DNA of 64,000 nucleotides from Verrucomicrobium sp. BvORR106 (GCF_000739655.1 NZ_BATR01000191.1:1-64000); one strand, 5' to 3'. Positions 26,323-36,607 are shown, counted from the stretch's first letter. Translations and numbers: made by a program. Notes: generated by a model from the sequence alone, not told the origin.

Positions 26323-27108
26323 ATGCCCGACTGGCTCACCGTCATTATTCTCGGCCTCATTGAAGGGCTCACGGAGTTCATCCCAGTTTCATCCACCGGT
26401 CACCTGTTGATCGCCCAGAGATGGCTCCCCCGGCAGTCAGAACTGTTCAACATTGTGATTCAGAGCGGCGCGGCCCTCGCACTGGTCCCCCTCTTTTGGA
26501 AAAAGTTCAGCGGCATGGCCTTTGGCTTGGGCAAGGCTGAAAACCGCGACCTACTCATGAAGCTGGGCACGGCGTTCCTGATCACCTGCGTGGCAGGCAT
26601 GGCGATGAAAAAGATGGGGCTGGAGCTTCCCGAAGACGCCCGTCCGGTAGCTTGGGCCACACTGATCGGCGGTTTTGTCATTTTTGGCGTCGAAGCCATT
26701 TGTAAGCGCCGGGTGCTCTCGGATTCACTGACCTGGCCGATTGTCATCGGCGTCGCCGTCGGCCAGTTGATCGCCATGGTGTTCCCTGGAGCTTCCCGCT
26801 CGGGCGCGACGATCATGATCGCACTCCTGATGGGGCTTTCCCGTCCTGTGGCCACGGAATTCTCCTTCCTGCTCGGCGTTCCCACGCTTCTGGCCGCTGG
26901 TGGATACGAGCTCCTGAAAGCCTTCAAGGATGGCGAGTTTGCCACCCTCAACTGGTTCCACGTGGCCCTCGGTTTCGTGGCTGCCGCAGTTTCCGCCTTT
27001 GTGGTGGTGCGCTGGTTGATCCGCTTCGTGCAGAGCCACACGTTCAACGGCTTCGCCATCTACCGGGTCGCCCTCGGTGCGGCGCTGCTGCTCTGGCTGG
27101 CACGCTAA
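26323..27108 (+). CDS. uppP: Undecaprenyl-diphosphatase
   Basis: 261 residues, starting at MPDWLT; two earlier ATGs are in frame. The BacA/UppP signatures are present: EGLTEFIPVSSTGHL (about 14-28) and PGASRSGATI, with eight or so hydrophobic helices. It removes a phosphate from undecaprenyl diphosphate on the periplasmic side, recycling the lipid carrier for peptidoglycan; overproduction gives bacitracin resistance. It ends near the glnB terminator. Confidence 0.95.
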   Translation: MPDWLTVIILGLIEGLTEFIPVSSTGHLLIAQRWLPRQSELFNIVIQSGAALALVPLFWKKFSGMAFGLGKAENRDLLMKLGTAFLITCVAGMAMKKMGLELPEDARPVAWATLIGGFVIFGVEAICKRRVLSDSLTWPIVIGVAVGQLIAMVFPGASRSGATIMIALLMGLSRPVATEFSFLLGVPTLLAAGGYELLKAFKDGEFATLNWFHVALGFVAAAVSAFVVVRWLIRFVQSHTFNGFAIYRVALGAALLLWLAR

Positions 27109-27125
27109 CCGCCTGCCCCGCCCAA

Positions 27126-27155
27126 AAAAAACAGGCCCTCCAATTGGAGGGCCTG
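27126..27155 (-). terminator. Rho-independent terminator of glnB
   Basis: The perfect stem CAGGCCCTCC (27132-27141) / GGAGGGCCTG (27146-27155) with AATT loop is followed on the minus strand by eight T residues. No T-run exists on the plus strand, so it serves the PII gene, although uppP also ends here. Confidence 0.9.
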
Positions 27156-27200
27156 CCGTCTGAGAAAGTTGGATGCTGGCTCAGCACCGGATGGGCCAAA

Positions 27201-27560
<360 letters not shown>

Positions 27561-27638
27561 TTAAGCGGGTCCACCCCCCGCAATCAAGCCAAAAGAATCA
27601 TTGATTTTACGGACATCTTCCGTCACTGCACCCCTTTC

Positions 27639-28265
27639 ATGCACCTGCATTACCGACGATTTGTCCTGCGCCTTTACAAGAGGTTCCGTCACCCTCGGAA
27701 GCTCAAGCAAAGCCGGCTGCATAAATGGTTCGCGTTGCATTTTTTGGACAAGACAGTGTGGAAACCCACCCGGCACAGTTTTGCCGGTGGCCTCGCGATT
27801 GGGCTTTTTGTAAACATGCTGATCATTCCCGGTCAGATGCCGCTGGCAGCGCTGCTGGCGGCTTTGTTCCGGGTGAACATCCCCATCGCCATCGTGGCCT
27901 GCTGGATCAGCAATCCGGTCACCATGCCCCCCATTGCCTGGTGGGAAATCGAGTTCGGCAACTGGTTGTGCCACACCCTTCATCTGGGCAATCCCCCGCC
28001 GTTGGATTGGAAGGACCTCAAGCGCATCCTGGATGAGGCGACGGGATTCTGGAACTTCTTTGCCCAACTCAAGCCGTGGGCCGCCTCACTATATATCGGA
28101 GGCTCCGTTGCGGGAGTCGTTCTAGGCTTCGCCGCCTATGCGGTGGCCTTCGTTCTTTGGGATCTGCTGCTCACCCTGACTCACCGTCGCGTGAAGGACG
28201 ATGATGATGAAAACGACAGCGGGCCAGACAATTCCGACAGTGGCCAGAGCGGCCGCCGGTCGTGA
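27639..28265 (+). CDS. DUF2062 membrane protein
   Basis: 208 residues. The family features are an N-terminal basic part, a conserved HSFAGGLAIGLFVNMLIIPGQMP segment (cut in two here as HSFAGGLAIG and LFVNMLIIPG) and CWISNPVTMPPIAWWE. Three hydrophobic helices are predicted, the last at about 150-178. The C-terminus is acidic and serine-rich. The family is widespread and without a known biochemical role. It is divergent from glnB and 84 bp ahead of the amidase gene. Confidence 0.87.
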   Translation: MHLHYRRFVLRLYKRFRHPRKLKQSRLHKWFALHFLDKTVWKPTRHSFAGGLAIGLFVNMLIIPGQMPLAALLAALFRVNIPIAIVACWISNPVTMPPIAWWEIEFGNWLCHTLHLGNPPPLDWKDLKRILDEATGFWNFFAQLKPWAASLYIGGSVAGVVLGFAAYAVAFVLWDLLLTLTHRRVKDDDDENDSGPDNSDSGQSGRRS

Positions 28266-28349
28266 AACCTCACCCCTACATTGAATTCCGGTGATAAGCC
28301 CCCCTTGTCACGCGGTGAGGATGCGTTACATCTATGGATATTACACTCC

Positions 28350-29075
28350 ATGAGATTACTTCCCCCTCTTCTCTGTCTGGCGGTGCTGATTGCCGTCCTC
28401 CTGGGCTGTGAGAGCACCAGCCCCCGCGTGACTGGCTGGGAGGGAAGGCTGGGACCGGTGCCGGTTGAGCGAAAAGTGATGCCCGTGGGGATGCTGCAGG
28501 AAGTTCGGCTCCAGCAGGACATGATCACCAAAGGCACGGCAGGCCGGAAAACTTTCCGGCGGATGAATCCGCAATTCATCACCATCCACTCCACGCAGAA
28601 CTACACGGGCAACGCCTACAACCACGCGCTGGCGCTTAAAAGAGGAGCCCTGCGCGCGCCGAAACGCAGAGGGGGCAATCGCATCGGTTTCCTGACCTGG
28701 CACTTCACCGTACAGGACAACGTGGCCATCCAGCACCTGCCGACCAATGAGCAAGGCGAGCACGCAGACTTTGATGGACCAGGCAATAACTACAGCATCG
28801 GCATCGAGATGTGCGAACACCGCGGCAATGATCTGGCCCGCACGATCGACAACACCGCCAAGCTGACCGCCTTCCTCATGATGGAGCACCAGATTCCCCT
28901 GCGGAACGTCGTTCCCCACTACCACTGGCCACGGCAGGGGCTGACCCCGCCCAACAAGAACTGCCCGCACTTCCTGCTCGACAATGGTCGGCCGGGACGG
29001 AACTGGCGCTGGTTCCTGAGCCGGGTGGAGGCGCACTACTCTCGCCTCGTCCCCGGCCCTGTGCCTAGAATCTAG
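28350..29075 (+). CDS. N-acetylmuramoyl-L-alanine amidase, lipoprotein
   Basis: 241 residues starting at MRLLPP, which gives a lipoprotein signal with lipobox VLLGC at C20; 23 upstream codons are open but disrupt it. The Amidase_2 domain has zinc ligands in TIHST, HYHWPRQG and KNCPHF, and the catalytic glutamate in GIEMCEH. It hydrolyses the bond between muramic acid and the stem peptide in the periplasm. The convergent cysteine desulfurase gene ends 12 bp away. Confidence 0.9.
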   Translation: MRLLPPLLCLAVLIAVLLGCESTSPRVTGWEGRLGPVPVERKVMPVGMLQEVRLQQDMITKGTAGRKTFRRMNPQFITIHSTQNYTGNAYNHALALKRGALRAPKRRGGNRIGFLTWHFTVQDNVAIQHLPTNEQGEHADFDGPGNNYSIGIEMCEHRGNDLARTIDNTAKLTAFLMMEHQIPLRNVVPHYHWPRQGLTPPNKNCPHFLLDNGRPGRNWRWFLSRVEAHYSRLVPGPVPRI

Positions 29076-29087
29076 CCCCTCAGGGGG

Positions 29088-30260
29088 TTAGGCGCTCATT
29101 TTGACGAGCCCCTCGACATTGAGCGTTTTCAGTTTCGCCACGCACTCGATCACCTTCTCCGCCGCGATAAGAGCCTCTTCTTCCGTGTTCATGCGGGAGA
29201 AGGAGAACCGCAGCGTACCGCGAAGGCGCTCTTCGGTGAAACCCATGGCACAGAGCACGTGGGAGGGGCGTAGCGTCTCCGAGTGACAGGCTGAGCCTTC
29301 TGAGCACGCGACCCCTCGCTCATCGAGGAGGATCAAAAGCCCGGCAGTGTCCAGGCCGGCAAAGTAAAGACTCGACGTGCCGGGCACGCGAAATTCCCGG
29401 CTCCCGTTGACTTCTGTGCCCGGCACTGCAGACAGGATGCGCTGCTCAAAGGCATCCCGCATGGCAGCCACCTTGGCCGGGCCATTGTCCCGCAGATGCT
29501 CCAGCATCAGTTCGGCCGCCTTCCCCAGCCCGACAATATGAGGCACATTCTCTGTTCCAGAGCGTCTCCCAAACTCCTGACCACCGCCCAGCATCCACGG
29601 GCGGAAGCGCACCCGCTTGCTGATAAAGAGCGCTCCAATGCCCTTGGGCGCATGGAATTTGTGCCCACTGAGGCTGAGATAATCCACCGGCACTTTCTTG
29701 ACCGATACCGGGATCTTGCCCACCGCCTGCACCGCATCGCTGTGGAACATGGCACCGTTGGAATGCACCAGTTCAGCCGACTCCTCGATCGGGCCGATGA
29801 CGCCGGTCTCGTTGTTCGCCCACATCATGCTCACCAGCGCGGTCTGACCGGAGCGCGTACAGCTTTTCAGCTCCCGAATCATGGGCACCCCTTCCCGGCT
29901 CACATCCAGGAAGCTGGCGGAACGCCCCTCCTCCGTCCAACGACGGGCCGACTCCAGCACGGAGGCATGCTCCGTCTTGAAGATGATCAGGTGCGTCTTG
30001 CGCGGCTGCTGCAAGGTCAGGGCCGATGCCAGAGCGGCATTGTTGGCCTCGGTGCCGCCACTGGTAAAGATCAGCTCATTGGGTTCACAATCAATCAACG
30101 CGGCGACCTGCTCCCTGGCTTGTTCCACAGCCTTGTGAACGAGCCGTCCCCCTGCATGACCGGAGGAAGGGTTGGCAAAATGCTTCGTCAAGAACGGCAT
30201 CATGGCCTCAACCACCCGTGGATCAGTCTGGGTGGTCGCATTCGAGTCGAGATAAATCAT
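29088..30260 (-). CDS. iscS: Cysteine desulfurase, IscS/NifS type
   Basis: 390 residues from MIYLDS; 12 more upstream codons are open. The PLP lysine is K201 in SGHKFHAPKG, H99 in TEHASV stacks on the cofactor, NNETG (150-154) is typical, and the catalytic cysteine is C325 in GSACHSE. It takes sulfur from cysteine for Fe-S clusters and other thio-cofactors. IscS and NifS cannot be told apart by motif; no iscU or nifU is next to it. A long inverted repeat lies in the leader region (30377-30435). Confidence 0.93.
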   Translation of the reverse strand: MIYLDSNATTQTDPRVVEAMMPFLTKHFANPSSGHAGGRLVHKAVEQAREQVAALIDCEPNELIFTSGGTEANNAALASALTLQQPRKTHLIIFKTEHASVLESARRWTEEGRSASFLDVSREGVPMIRELKSCTRSGQTALVSMMWANNETGVIGPIEESAELVHSNGAMFHSDAVQAVGKIPVSVKKVPVDYLSLSGHKFHAPKGIGALFISKRVRFRPWMLGGGQEFGRRSGTENVPHIVGLGKAAELMLEHLRDNGPAKVAAMRDAFEQRILSAVPGTEVNGSREFRVPGTSSLYFAGLDTAGLLILLDERGVACSEGSACHSETLRPSHVLCAMGFTEERLRGTLRFSFSRMNTEEEALIAAEKVIECVAKLKTLNVEGLVKMSA

Positions 30261-30376
30261 AGGCCCATCTTCTCCCAGAGCAGGATATGTGGGCAAGTGA
30301 AATACGGAGGCGGTTGGGTCACATCGTATTGGAAATCAGCGATGAACCGGACGTGAGGACAACGGACCCGCCGCGT

Positions 30377-30435
30377 GCGCATGGAGCAATCATGGAGCCC
30401 GCTCAGTTAGTGGTCACACCGTTTTCTCCATGCGC
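30377..30435. repeat. Inverted repeat between the desulfurase gene and the pseudopilin cassette
   Basis: GCGCATGGAG (30377-30386) and CTCCATGCGC (30426-30435) are perfect 10-bp arms 39 bp apart. It lies 39 bp after the end of the cassette A gene and 117 bp ahead of the desulfurase start. With no T-run it is either a factor-dependent end of the cassette transcript or an element in the desulfurase leader. Confidence 0.5.
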
Positions 30436-30473
30436 CGCCCACGTGCTACAATAGTGATTCCCCTCTTCTCGGA

Positions 30474-33400
30474 CTACGGCAGGAACCTCTTGCTGTGGAT
30501 CACCCGGAATCGATACAACGTATCCAGCGGAACGTAGTCGGAAGCGGAGGCGGACTTGGTGGCATAGTCCTGGAGACGGGAATCTTCGGGATCAATGTAC
30601 CGTTCCAACACCGTGGATCCGCGCGTTTCTGATACCACCAAGTCGTTGGTTTCATTCCACTTGGCCCAGGCGTCCGGGCTGTCGCCGCGACTGCGCACCG
30701 CCTGCCGGAGAGCCTGCACGCGATAGTGCACGGTGTAGGTGTTCGACTTGGTCGTGAGGCGAGGGTAGAGCGTCGCATACGGGCGCTCTTTCATATTGTC
30801 ACCGGTGAGCGTGTTGGTCGTGTTCCAGTACGTGGCCATGTTTGCCAAAGTGGCCCCCTGCGGCACCAGATAGAGATCACAGAGTTCGGTGGGAGACTTG
30901 AAGATATCGTTCGCCGCGAAGCGGGTTTTGAACTGCTCCAGCGTCTGGGCGGCATCAATTTCCAAACGGAAGTTGGTGGCGGTGCCGGTCTTGTAGTTGT
31001 TGGCGTTTGCCAGGGGGACAGCAGCCACCCGCTCACTGCGCAGCAGGGCTCTCAGCCCGGTGCTGCGCTCGATGTAGGTGAAGGGCATGATCTGGTAGTT
31101 CATGTTGATCTTGCCCGCAGTGGAGAAGGGCTCACTGATCGCGTAGGGCTCCACCACCGGCATCCAGAACAGGTCGAGCAAAAGATGATCCTTGGGGGAC
31201 TGCGCCCCCACATGCGTCGCCACTCCTGTGTTGGGACGGAAGAGCAGCGTACGCCATGGGACGTTGGCCTTCACCTGGCTGGGCAATGAGCCGAACATCA
31301 CCGGGGACATCACCTGACGGTTGGGCGAGAAGAAGGTAGGCCCCGCCGTCTCATGCCGCTCTGTGTAGGAGAAATACGGGATGGCATCCGCGGCCCCATC
31401 ATAGGCGCTGCCCTCGTCCGGCTTGTTGATGTAGGCGCCATCCGGCACCGGCCCCAGACCATTGTCAAAGTCCCCCGAGTCACTGCTCCACGGTCCGCCA
31501 TCGGCATCAGCTCTGAAGGGCACGTCTGGACGCCTGCTGCTGGCATAAGCCGCCGTCTTCACCAGCTTGCCGGTCATGGTGGCGCCATAGATCATGTCTG
31601 CCCCCAACACCTCCGTCATGGAATGGGCCAGCAGCTTGGAGGTGTCGTTGTAGTACTGGTGCGGCTTGAACACGCCTTCCGGCACATCACGCTGGGCGGC
31701 GATCAGACGATAGTCACCGTGGAAAGGCACCAGGGTGCGCACCGTGTCATACTTGCGGATCGGGTTGCCACTCGCCTCCCCTCCTCCGGCCGGGTTGGTG
31801 TTGCGCCCTGGCTCCTCACCCACGTAGTAGATGCGCCCGTAGTTGGGGGCCGGAGCTCCGGTGATGGCTCCATCGCGTGAGAACGTCCACCAGTTGCGAG
31901 CCTCAGTCACCGAGTTGCTGGTGTGCATCCACGTCTGGCCGGAACTGGCACCGTCAATGGCCAACTGCGGAGCCGGGAACTCCGTGACGGAAGTGTGCCC
32001 GGTAAAGTTCATGTGCAGGGATTGAACCAGCTGAGTGGAATTCACCGTGCTGGTGCCGCCGGCATAGATGTTGATGGTGATGGGCCCGGATGACTCCAGG
32101 AACATGCGGGCAGCCGCCCCCGGTTTGATGGTGACCGGCGCGCTCACGAAGGGATAGGTGTTGTCCATGTTCGTCGAGGCTCCATCCTTGGCCATGTTCC
32201 CCCGGGCGGGAAGACCCCGGCCGCGCATGTGCGTGCGGAAGCCTCCCAGCCCGCCCCAGCCGCGACCGTGAATGGTGCCCGCAGAGGTCTGGGTGATGTG
32301 CATGCGTGCCGTGGCGGGAAACCCCATCGGCTGGGCCGCCCCGTCTGCCGCCCCTTTGAGCGACAGCTGGTTCAGCCCCACGACTTCAATCTGGATGTCC
32401 CGGCAGAGGGCCGTCCAGCCATGGGCTGCGGAGAAAAGTTCGAGGAGCAACAATGCCTCAACCCGCTTCTCACTGTTCGCGAGAGGCTGCACCAGCGTGC
32501 GATTCGCCGTCTTGTTGCTCGCCACTTTGGCCACATTGGTGGCATCCGACTGCGCAGGGTCACCACTGCCATCCGCGGTGCAGATGAAATGCAGCCCCAC
32601 CTCGGAAATGGTGTCAAAGCGTCCAAAGCCCATCGTGCTCTTCGTCACATCCGCGGGACTTGCGGGATCAGGACGGTAGATGGGAGCTGCCTGACCATGA
32701 CCTGCGACCCCGCTGGATTCCCCGGAGCGTCCTTTCGTGAACTGCTTCCCTTTTGTGGGATAACTCCAAGGCAGCGATTGCGGTTCAATGCTGTCGTCAA
32801 AGAGGTTCGTGGAACGGATGTAGTCGAAGATCTCCGTCAGGATCTGATCACGATCCAGAGGGTATTTCTGGTCAAACTTGCCGCCGAATCCGGGGATTTC
32901 CCGCGAGGTCAGGTTTTGAAGATAGGTATAGAGCTCCTGGTTCCTGGAAATATTGGCGAGATCCGAGGTGACAGAGAGGGGATCGTTGCGCTTGAAGAAG
33001 TACTCCTTCGTCACACCGGCAATCCGATATTGCGAGCAGAAGGCGATGAGCTCATCAAAAGGGCTGCGATACTTGGCCGCCGCGGTGTTCGTGAGGTCGT
33101 GAATGGGCCAGATCGAGACCCTCGGGGTATTGAAGAGGGTCACCTCCGGGGCCCGGCTGTGGGCGGTGAGGAAGAACCGGCTGCGCTCCAGCAGCGGCTT
33201 CACCACCGCTTTGTCCATACCCGCCTGCGTGGTGCGGTCTGGATTGTAGATCAATTCATCCACCGAGGCGTAGAGCCGGTCCGTGTCCAACAGGACCTTG
33301 CCCGGCGCCCACACCGTGCCCCCCTTGGACCCGCCGGTCTGCAGCCGGGGCGCGATCAATCCAATCTGTTCACGCGTGAGGCTGGGAATGACCGCGCTGA

Positions 33401-34334
33401 GGTAAGTGGTGGCGGGATGGCCTGGATAGCGCTGGTACTCCAGCTGCGCTGGCTGGCGCAGTGCGAGTTTGTTCTTCTCGAAGTCCGTGAAAAGATGCGG
33501 CACGTCCCAGTAGGAGCCCGGTTCCGTAGCCGCCAGGCCCCATTCGTCACCGGCGGCGGTGTTGATGTTGACCTTGCTGGATTCATCGTCCGTCCAGAAC
33601 GCCACTCGTCCCACAACCGGGTTGGTTTTGGAAGGTGACTTGGCGGTTCCAGGAGCCCACGTCACTTCCGACGCAGCGCTGCCAGAGGGGCTGGTGAGTG
33701 TGCCGTCCTGCAGGACATAAAGCCACCTCACGGGCATCGGAGCCGGATTGTCTTCCGCATTGGTGCCTTTCACGGGAGCGCTCGTGATGGCAAATCCTTG
33801 TGTCACGGGGGCAACCGTGGCCGCGGTCGGATCCATGATAGGGTAGATCCGGGCACCTGCCAGACTCTTCACCGGCAGGTTGAGGTCCGTGTACAGAGCT
33901 GGCAGCGTGTGCCAATCCGCCGGCACATCAGCGGCAGGAGAGAACGCCCCGTCGGCCGGAGTCCAGGACATGCGCTCCGCAGAATAGAGCTTGTAGTAGG
34001 CCAGAGGGGCGCTGGATGCCCCGCTGCTGGTGCCACTGGCAACTCCATAGGTCCGGATCATGCCCGGTTGAGAGGCCCAGGCGATGTTGGAGCCCCGCGT
34101 GGTAGCCTCCCGGATCTGTGCCATCACAATGTTGGTAGCGGTCTCCGCCAGCTCCCTCCCCCTGCTCCCGCTGTCAGCAAAACGCGACGCCTTGGTCTCC
34201 GTGGTGACACTGCCGAAGAATGCCAGAATCAGGGCACTGAGCAGTACGAGGAAACTAAGCACGAGCACAAGCGCCATGCCTTTGCGGTACCGCAGGATGG
34301 AAAGGATTCGGGAAGAGGGAAGAGGCCAATGCAT
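30474..34334 (-). CDS. Verru_Chthon cassette protein A (large pseudopilin-associated protein)
   Basis: 1286 residues, the last gene of a D-B-C-A cassette. The N-terminus has a PilX-like type IV filament leader, RKGMALVLVLSFLVLLS, with a hydrophobic helix at about 20-42 followed by FFGSVTTETKASRFADSG. The large remainder is beta-rich with many Ser, Thr, Pro and Gly and no catalytic motif I recognise. It matches what I know as TIGR02600, always found with three small pseudopilins. Export through a type II/IV-like machine is inferred; it may form the large minor-pilin-like tip or a surface protein. Confidence 0.88.
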   Translation of the reverse strand: MHWPLPSSRILSILRYRKGMALVLVLSFLVLLSALILAFFGSVTTETKASRFADSGSRGRELAETATNIVMAQIREATTRGSNIAWASQPGMIRTYGVASGTSSGASSAPLAYYKLYSAERMSWTPADGAFSPAADVPADWHTLPALYTDLNLPVKSLAGARIYPIMDPTAATVAPVTQGFAITSAPVKGTNAEDNPAPMPVRWLYVLQDGTLTSPSGSAASEVTWAPGTAKSPSKTNPVVGRVAFWTDDESSKVNINTAAGDEWGLAATEPGSYWDVPHLFTDFEKNKLALRQPAQLEYQRYPGHPATTYLSAVIPSLTREQIGLIAPRLQTGGSKGGTVWAPGKVLLDTDRLYASVDELIYNPDRTTQAGMDKAVVKPLLERSRFFLTAHSRAPEVTLFNTPRVSIWPIHDLTNTAAAKYRSPFDELIAFCSQYRIAGVTKEYFFKRNDPLSVTSDLANISRNQELYTYLQNLTSREIPGFGGKFDQKYPLDRDQILTEIFDYIRSTNLFDDSIEPQSLPWSYPTKGKQFTKGRSGESSGVAGHGQAAPIYRPDPASPADVTKSTMGFGRFDTISEVGLHFICTADGSGDPAQSDATNVAKVASNKTANRTLVQPLANSEKRVEALLLLELFSAAHGWTALCRDIQIEVVGLNQLSLKGAADGAAQPMGFPATARMHITQTSAGTIHGRGWGGLGGFRTHMRGRGLPARGNMAKDGASTNMDNTYPFVSAPVTIKPGAAARMFLESSGPITINIYAGGTSTVNSTQLVQSLHMNFTGHTSVTEFPAPQLAIDGASSGQTWMHTSNSVTEARNWWTFSRDGAITGAPAPNYGRIYYVGEEPGRNTNPAGGGEASGNPIRKYDTVRTLVPFHGDYRLIAAQRDVPEGVFKPHQYYNDTSKLLAHSMTEVLGADMIYGATMTGKLVKTAAYASSRRPDVPFRADADGGPWSSDSGDFDNGLGPVPDGAYINKPDEGSAYDGAADAIPYFSYTERHETAGPTFFSPNRQVMSPVMFGSLPSQVKANVPWRTLLFRPNTGVATHVGAQSPKDHLLLDLFWMPVVEPYAISEPFSTAGKINMNYQIMPFTYIERSTGLRALLRSERVAAVPLANANNYKTGTATNFRLEIDAAQTLEQFKTRFAANDIFKSPTELCDLYLVPQGATLANMATYWNTTNTLTGDNMKERPYATLYPRLTTKSNTYTVHYRVQALRQAVRSRGDSPDAWAKWNETNDLVVSETRGSTVLERYIDPEDSRLQDYATKSASASDYVPLDTLYRFRVIHSKRFLP

Positions 34335-34370
34335 GGGACTAGAAGGGATGGTTGGGACAAGACTGGCGGC

Positions 34371-35402
34371 CTAGTTGGCCTGTTCACGACTCCACCTGGC
34401 TCCTCGCAGGCTGACTTCCGTGCTAAACACCCGGTAGTTGACCTTCATGTTGGCCAGTGTGGTCTCGAGGGTTTGCAGATCGCTCTTGCGGCGGGCTGGC
34501 GTCGCGTCCTTGAACAGGGTGCCAAGCCCGAAATCAGGCGGTGAGCCTCCTTGCTCCAGACGAACGGCAGACGGCTCATCAATGGCGACCATGATCACCT
34601 CCACCACCGGAGGCAGCTGGTGGCGGCTGTTCAACTCGGCACCTGACGCTGCCTGCCCCACCGTGGTGGAATCATAGGCGTAGGCAGGCGAAAGCCGGTT
34701 GCCGTCAGGATCCACCCGCAAGTCCCCGGCAGGGCCCTGGGACGGAAGCTTGGGGAGAAATGTCAGGCAGATGATGTTGCTGGCGATGACGTGCGAGTTG
34801 GCCCCGCCAGCAACGGTCTGGAGCCACTGGTTCGGCTGCTGGTACACCTGAAGACTCTCCGTTGGCTCCATGAACTCCATGAGCCGGAAGCGGTGGCGTT
34901 TCGTCCCGGGCATGTAGGCGGGCCGGTCGGAATCCTCGCGGAACTCGAGGTAGTATCCCCACGTGTTGATCAGGTTCTCCAGACCTGCATTGTCAGCAGC
35001 CTTCGTGAACCCCAGCGGGGCCTGGAAAAAAAGCGCCTGCCCCGGGAAAGTGGCGACCGCCCCTCCGACCAGCGTGGAGGCCTCGCCAGACTGAAACCGA
35101 AGCTCAGACTGCCGGCCGTAAGAGGCTGGCACGAAGGTGGCGGGGTCCGAGGCCTTGCGGGAGGAGCCGTCCGCCGCGTAGTAGTCATAATAAGTGTTGA
35201 GCGTGGCCTGGGCCAGATTGCGGCTGATCGCCTCGAAGGCATTGCGGGCCTCCCGGAACTGATTGGACTTCCCCGTCGTATCCCTCCAAACGGCACTGGT
35301 CTGTCCTGTGATCGTGACCATCACGATCAGAAGAATCGAGACGATGGTCATGGAAACCAGCAGTTCAATAAGGGTGAAGGCACGCGCTTTCATGATCATC
35401 AT
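34371..35402 (-). CDS. Verru_Chthon cassette protein C (pseudopilin-like)
   Basis: 343 residues. A class III prepilin signal lies at the N-terminus: KARAFTLIELLVSMTIVS, with cleavage expected before F and the E at +5. The body contains FREARNAFEAISRNLAQATL, a GspJ/PilW-like helix, then a beta-rich part. The length is much greater than a typical major pseudopilin. The start overlaps the end of gene B by 4 bp, so they are coupled; gene A starts 36 bp after it. Corresponds to the family I know as TIGR02599. Confidence 0.88.
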   Translation of the reverse strand: MMIMKARAFTLIELLVSMTIVSILLIVMVTITGQTSAVWRDTTGKSNQFREARNAFEAISRNLAQATLNTYYDYYAADGSSRKASDPATFVPASYGRQSELRFQSGEASTLVGGAVATFPGQALFFQAPLGFTKAADNAGLENLINTWGYYLEFREDSDRPAYMPGTKRHRFRLMEFMEPTESLQVYQQPNQWLQTVAGGANSHVIASNIICLTFLPKLPSQGPAGDLRVDPDGNRLSPAYAYDSTTVGQAASGAELNSRHQLPPVVEVIMVAIDEPSAVRLEQGGSPPDFGLGTLFKDATPARRKSDLQTLETTLANMKVNYRVFSTEVSLRGARWSREQAN

Positions 35403-35947
35403 CGGGCCCGCGCCACGTGGCTGTTGTAGGTGTAGAACGGCAGGCCGCCTTGCGGATCCACCGTCTGGGCAAGCGGATCCGTGGCCGAGGCCGGCAGCAG
35501 AACAATGTTCCTATTGTTGGGATTGGTGACCACCTGCACCGTCACGGTGGCCAGGGAGGCATTGGCCCCGGTGGTGTTTCCAGAGGGCAGTTGGCTGGAG
35601 GGGACCACCCGGGTGAGCACATGAAAAATGGCATCCTGTGGAACGGGCTGCTCCACCCCCTGATCATTGAAATAACGCCACGGTTTCACAACCGGCGTGG
35701 TGCCGGTGCCACTGGCACCCACCAAAACATCGTAATCCGTCTGCATCGCCTCCTGGATCAATCGCTGGGCTATCTGTGAAGAGACGCTGACCGTCATGGA
35801 GTCACGAAACATCGTGAGCCCCGACGGGAGCAAACCGAAGAGCATGATGATGCCGATGGAGGCGATGCCTGCAGCAATGGCGACTTCAACAAGGGAGAAG
35901 CCACCCGGCCCGGCAGTAGCGACTGCGGGAGGTCGTGAGGTTTTCAT
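35399..35947 (-). CDS. Verru_Chthon cassette protein B (pseudopilin-like)
   Basis: 182 residues. The prepilin motif is GPGGFSLVEVAIAAGIAS, with cleavage before F and glutamate at +5; it precedes a helix that runs to about residue 45. SSQIAQRLIQEAMQ follows, then a beta-rich C-terminal half (VTVQVVTNPN). The 19-residue leader is longer than in the other members. It lies 12 bp after gene D and overlaps gene C by 4 bp. Corresponds to the family I know as TIGR02598. Confidence 0.88.
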   Translation of the reverse strand: MKTSRPPAVATAGPGGFSLVEVAIAAGIASIGIIMLFGLLPSGLTMFRDSMTVSVSSQIAQRLIQEAMQTDYDVLVGASGTGTTPVVKPWRYFNDQGVEQPVPQDAIFHVLTRVVPSSQLPSGNTTGANASLATVTVQVVTNPNNRNIVLLPASATDPLAQTVDPQGGLPFYTYNSHVARAR

Positions 35948-35959
35948 GATGTACGGGGG

Positions 35960-36607
35960 TTAACCGGGGCGGTAGAGACGCAACGATCCGTTGTAAGGAT
36001 CTATCTGCACTGCGGCATGGTTGGGAGGCGGGCTGCCTGTTTCCCGGCTGCCATGCAGAGTCAGAAACCAGCTCCCCGCCCCCAGGTCCGTGGACCCATC
36101 CGGACGGAAGCGCAGGGCATAAGTCTTGTAGCTGGAGCCGATGCCTCGGGGCAGGCTTTGCTTGGGATCATCCGTGGTCCAGTTGGTCTTTTCCCGGCTT
36201 GTTTTCAGGAGGCTGGAGAGACTTTCGTCCTTGCTGACCACCACACCTCCTGGAAGATGCTCCACTGACCCCAAGGGGGAGGACTTGGTGTTGGTCTCGT
36301 CATAGATCACAGCCTCAAAGGCTGAAACCTCGGTAGTGGTCGCATCCCCTCTTTCGAGGCTGGCGAAATCATAAAACCGCACCTCGACCACGCGATTCTG
36401 CGTGAGGGCGGTCTGGCGGGCCAGACTGAGTCCGTCCACCACCATCTGGGTGCCGGTGGTGATCTGGTTCGCTGTAAGCACCGAGTTGGTCACGGGCACG
36501 GCAAACAGCAGCAAAATGGCCGCGATGGTGATCACGACCAAAAGCTCAATCAACGTGAAGGCCCGGCGGGACGCGTTGACACGGTGGTTCCAGGTTTGTG
36601 ATTTCAT
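35960..36607 (-). CDS. Verru_Chthon cassette protein D (GspH/GspG-like pseudopilin), first gene
   Basis: 215 residues starting at MKSQTW, chosen because GAAGGA sits a few bases upstream; ATGs 15 and 48 bp earlier are also in frame. The prepilin motif SRRAFTLIELLVVITIAA is followed by a GspH-like helix (VDGLSLARQTALTQNRVVEV). The remainder is beta-rich, ending NGSLRLYRPG. Corresponds to the family I know as TIGR02596. As first gene its upstream region should hold the cassette promoter; a TTGACA and a dyad are found there. Confidence 0.87.
   Translation of the reverse strand: MKSQTWNHRVNASRRAFTLIELLVVITIAAILLLFAVPVTNSVLTANQITTGTQMVVDGLSLARQTALTQNRVVEVRFYDFASLERGDATTTEVSAFEAVIYDETNTKSSPLGSVEHLPGGVVVSKDESLSSLLKTSREKTNWTTDDPKQSLPRGIGSSYKTYALRFRPDGSTDLGAGSWFLTLHGSRETGSPPPNHAAVQIDPYNGSLRLYRPG

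Noticed and set aside
32229-33638. 469-codon plus-strand ORF inside cassette gene A
   Set aside because: Rich in Arg, Gly and His as typical of antisense frames; the cassette A protein is the family match.
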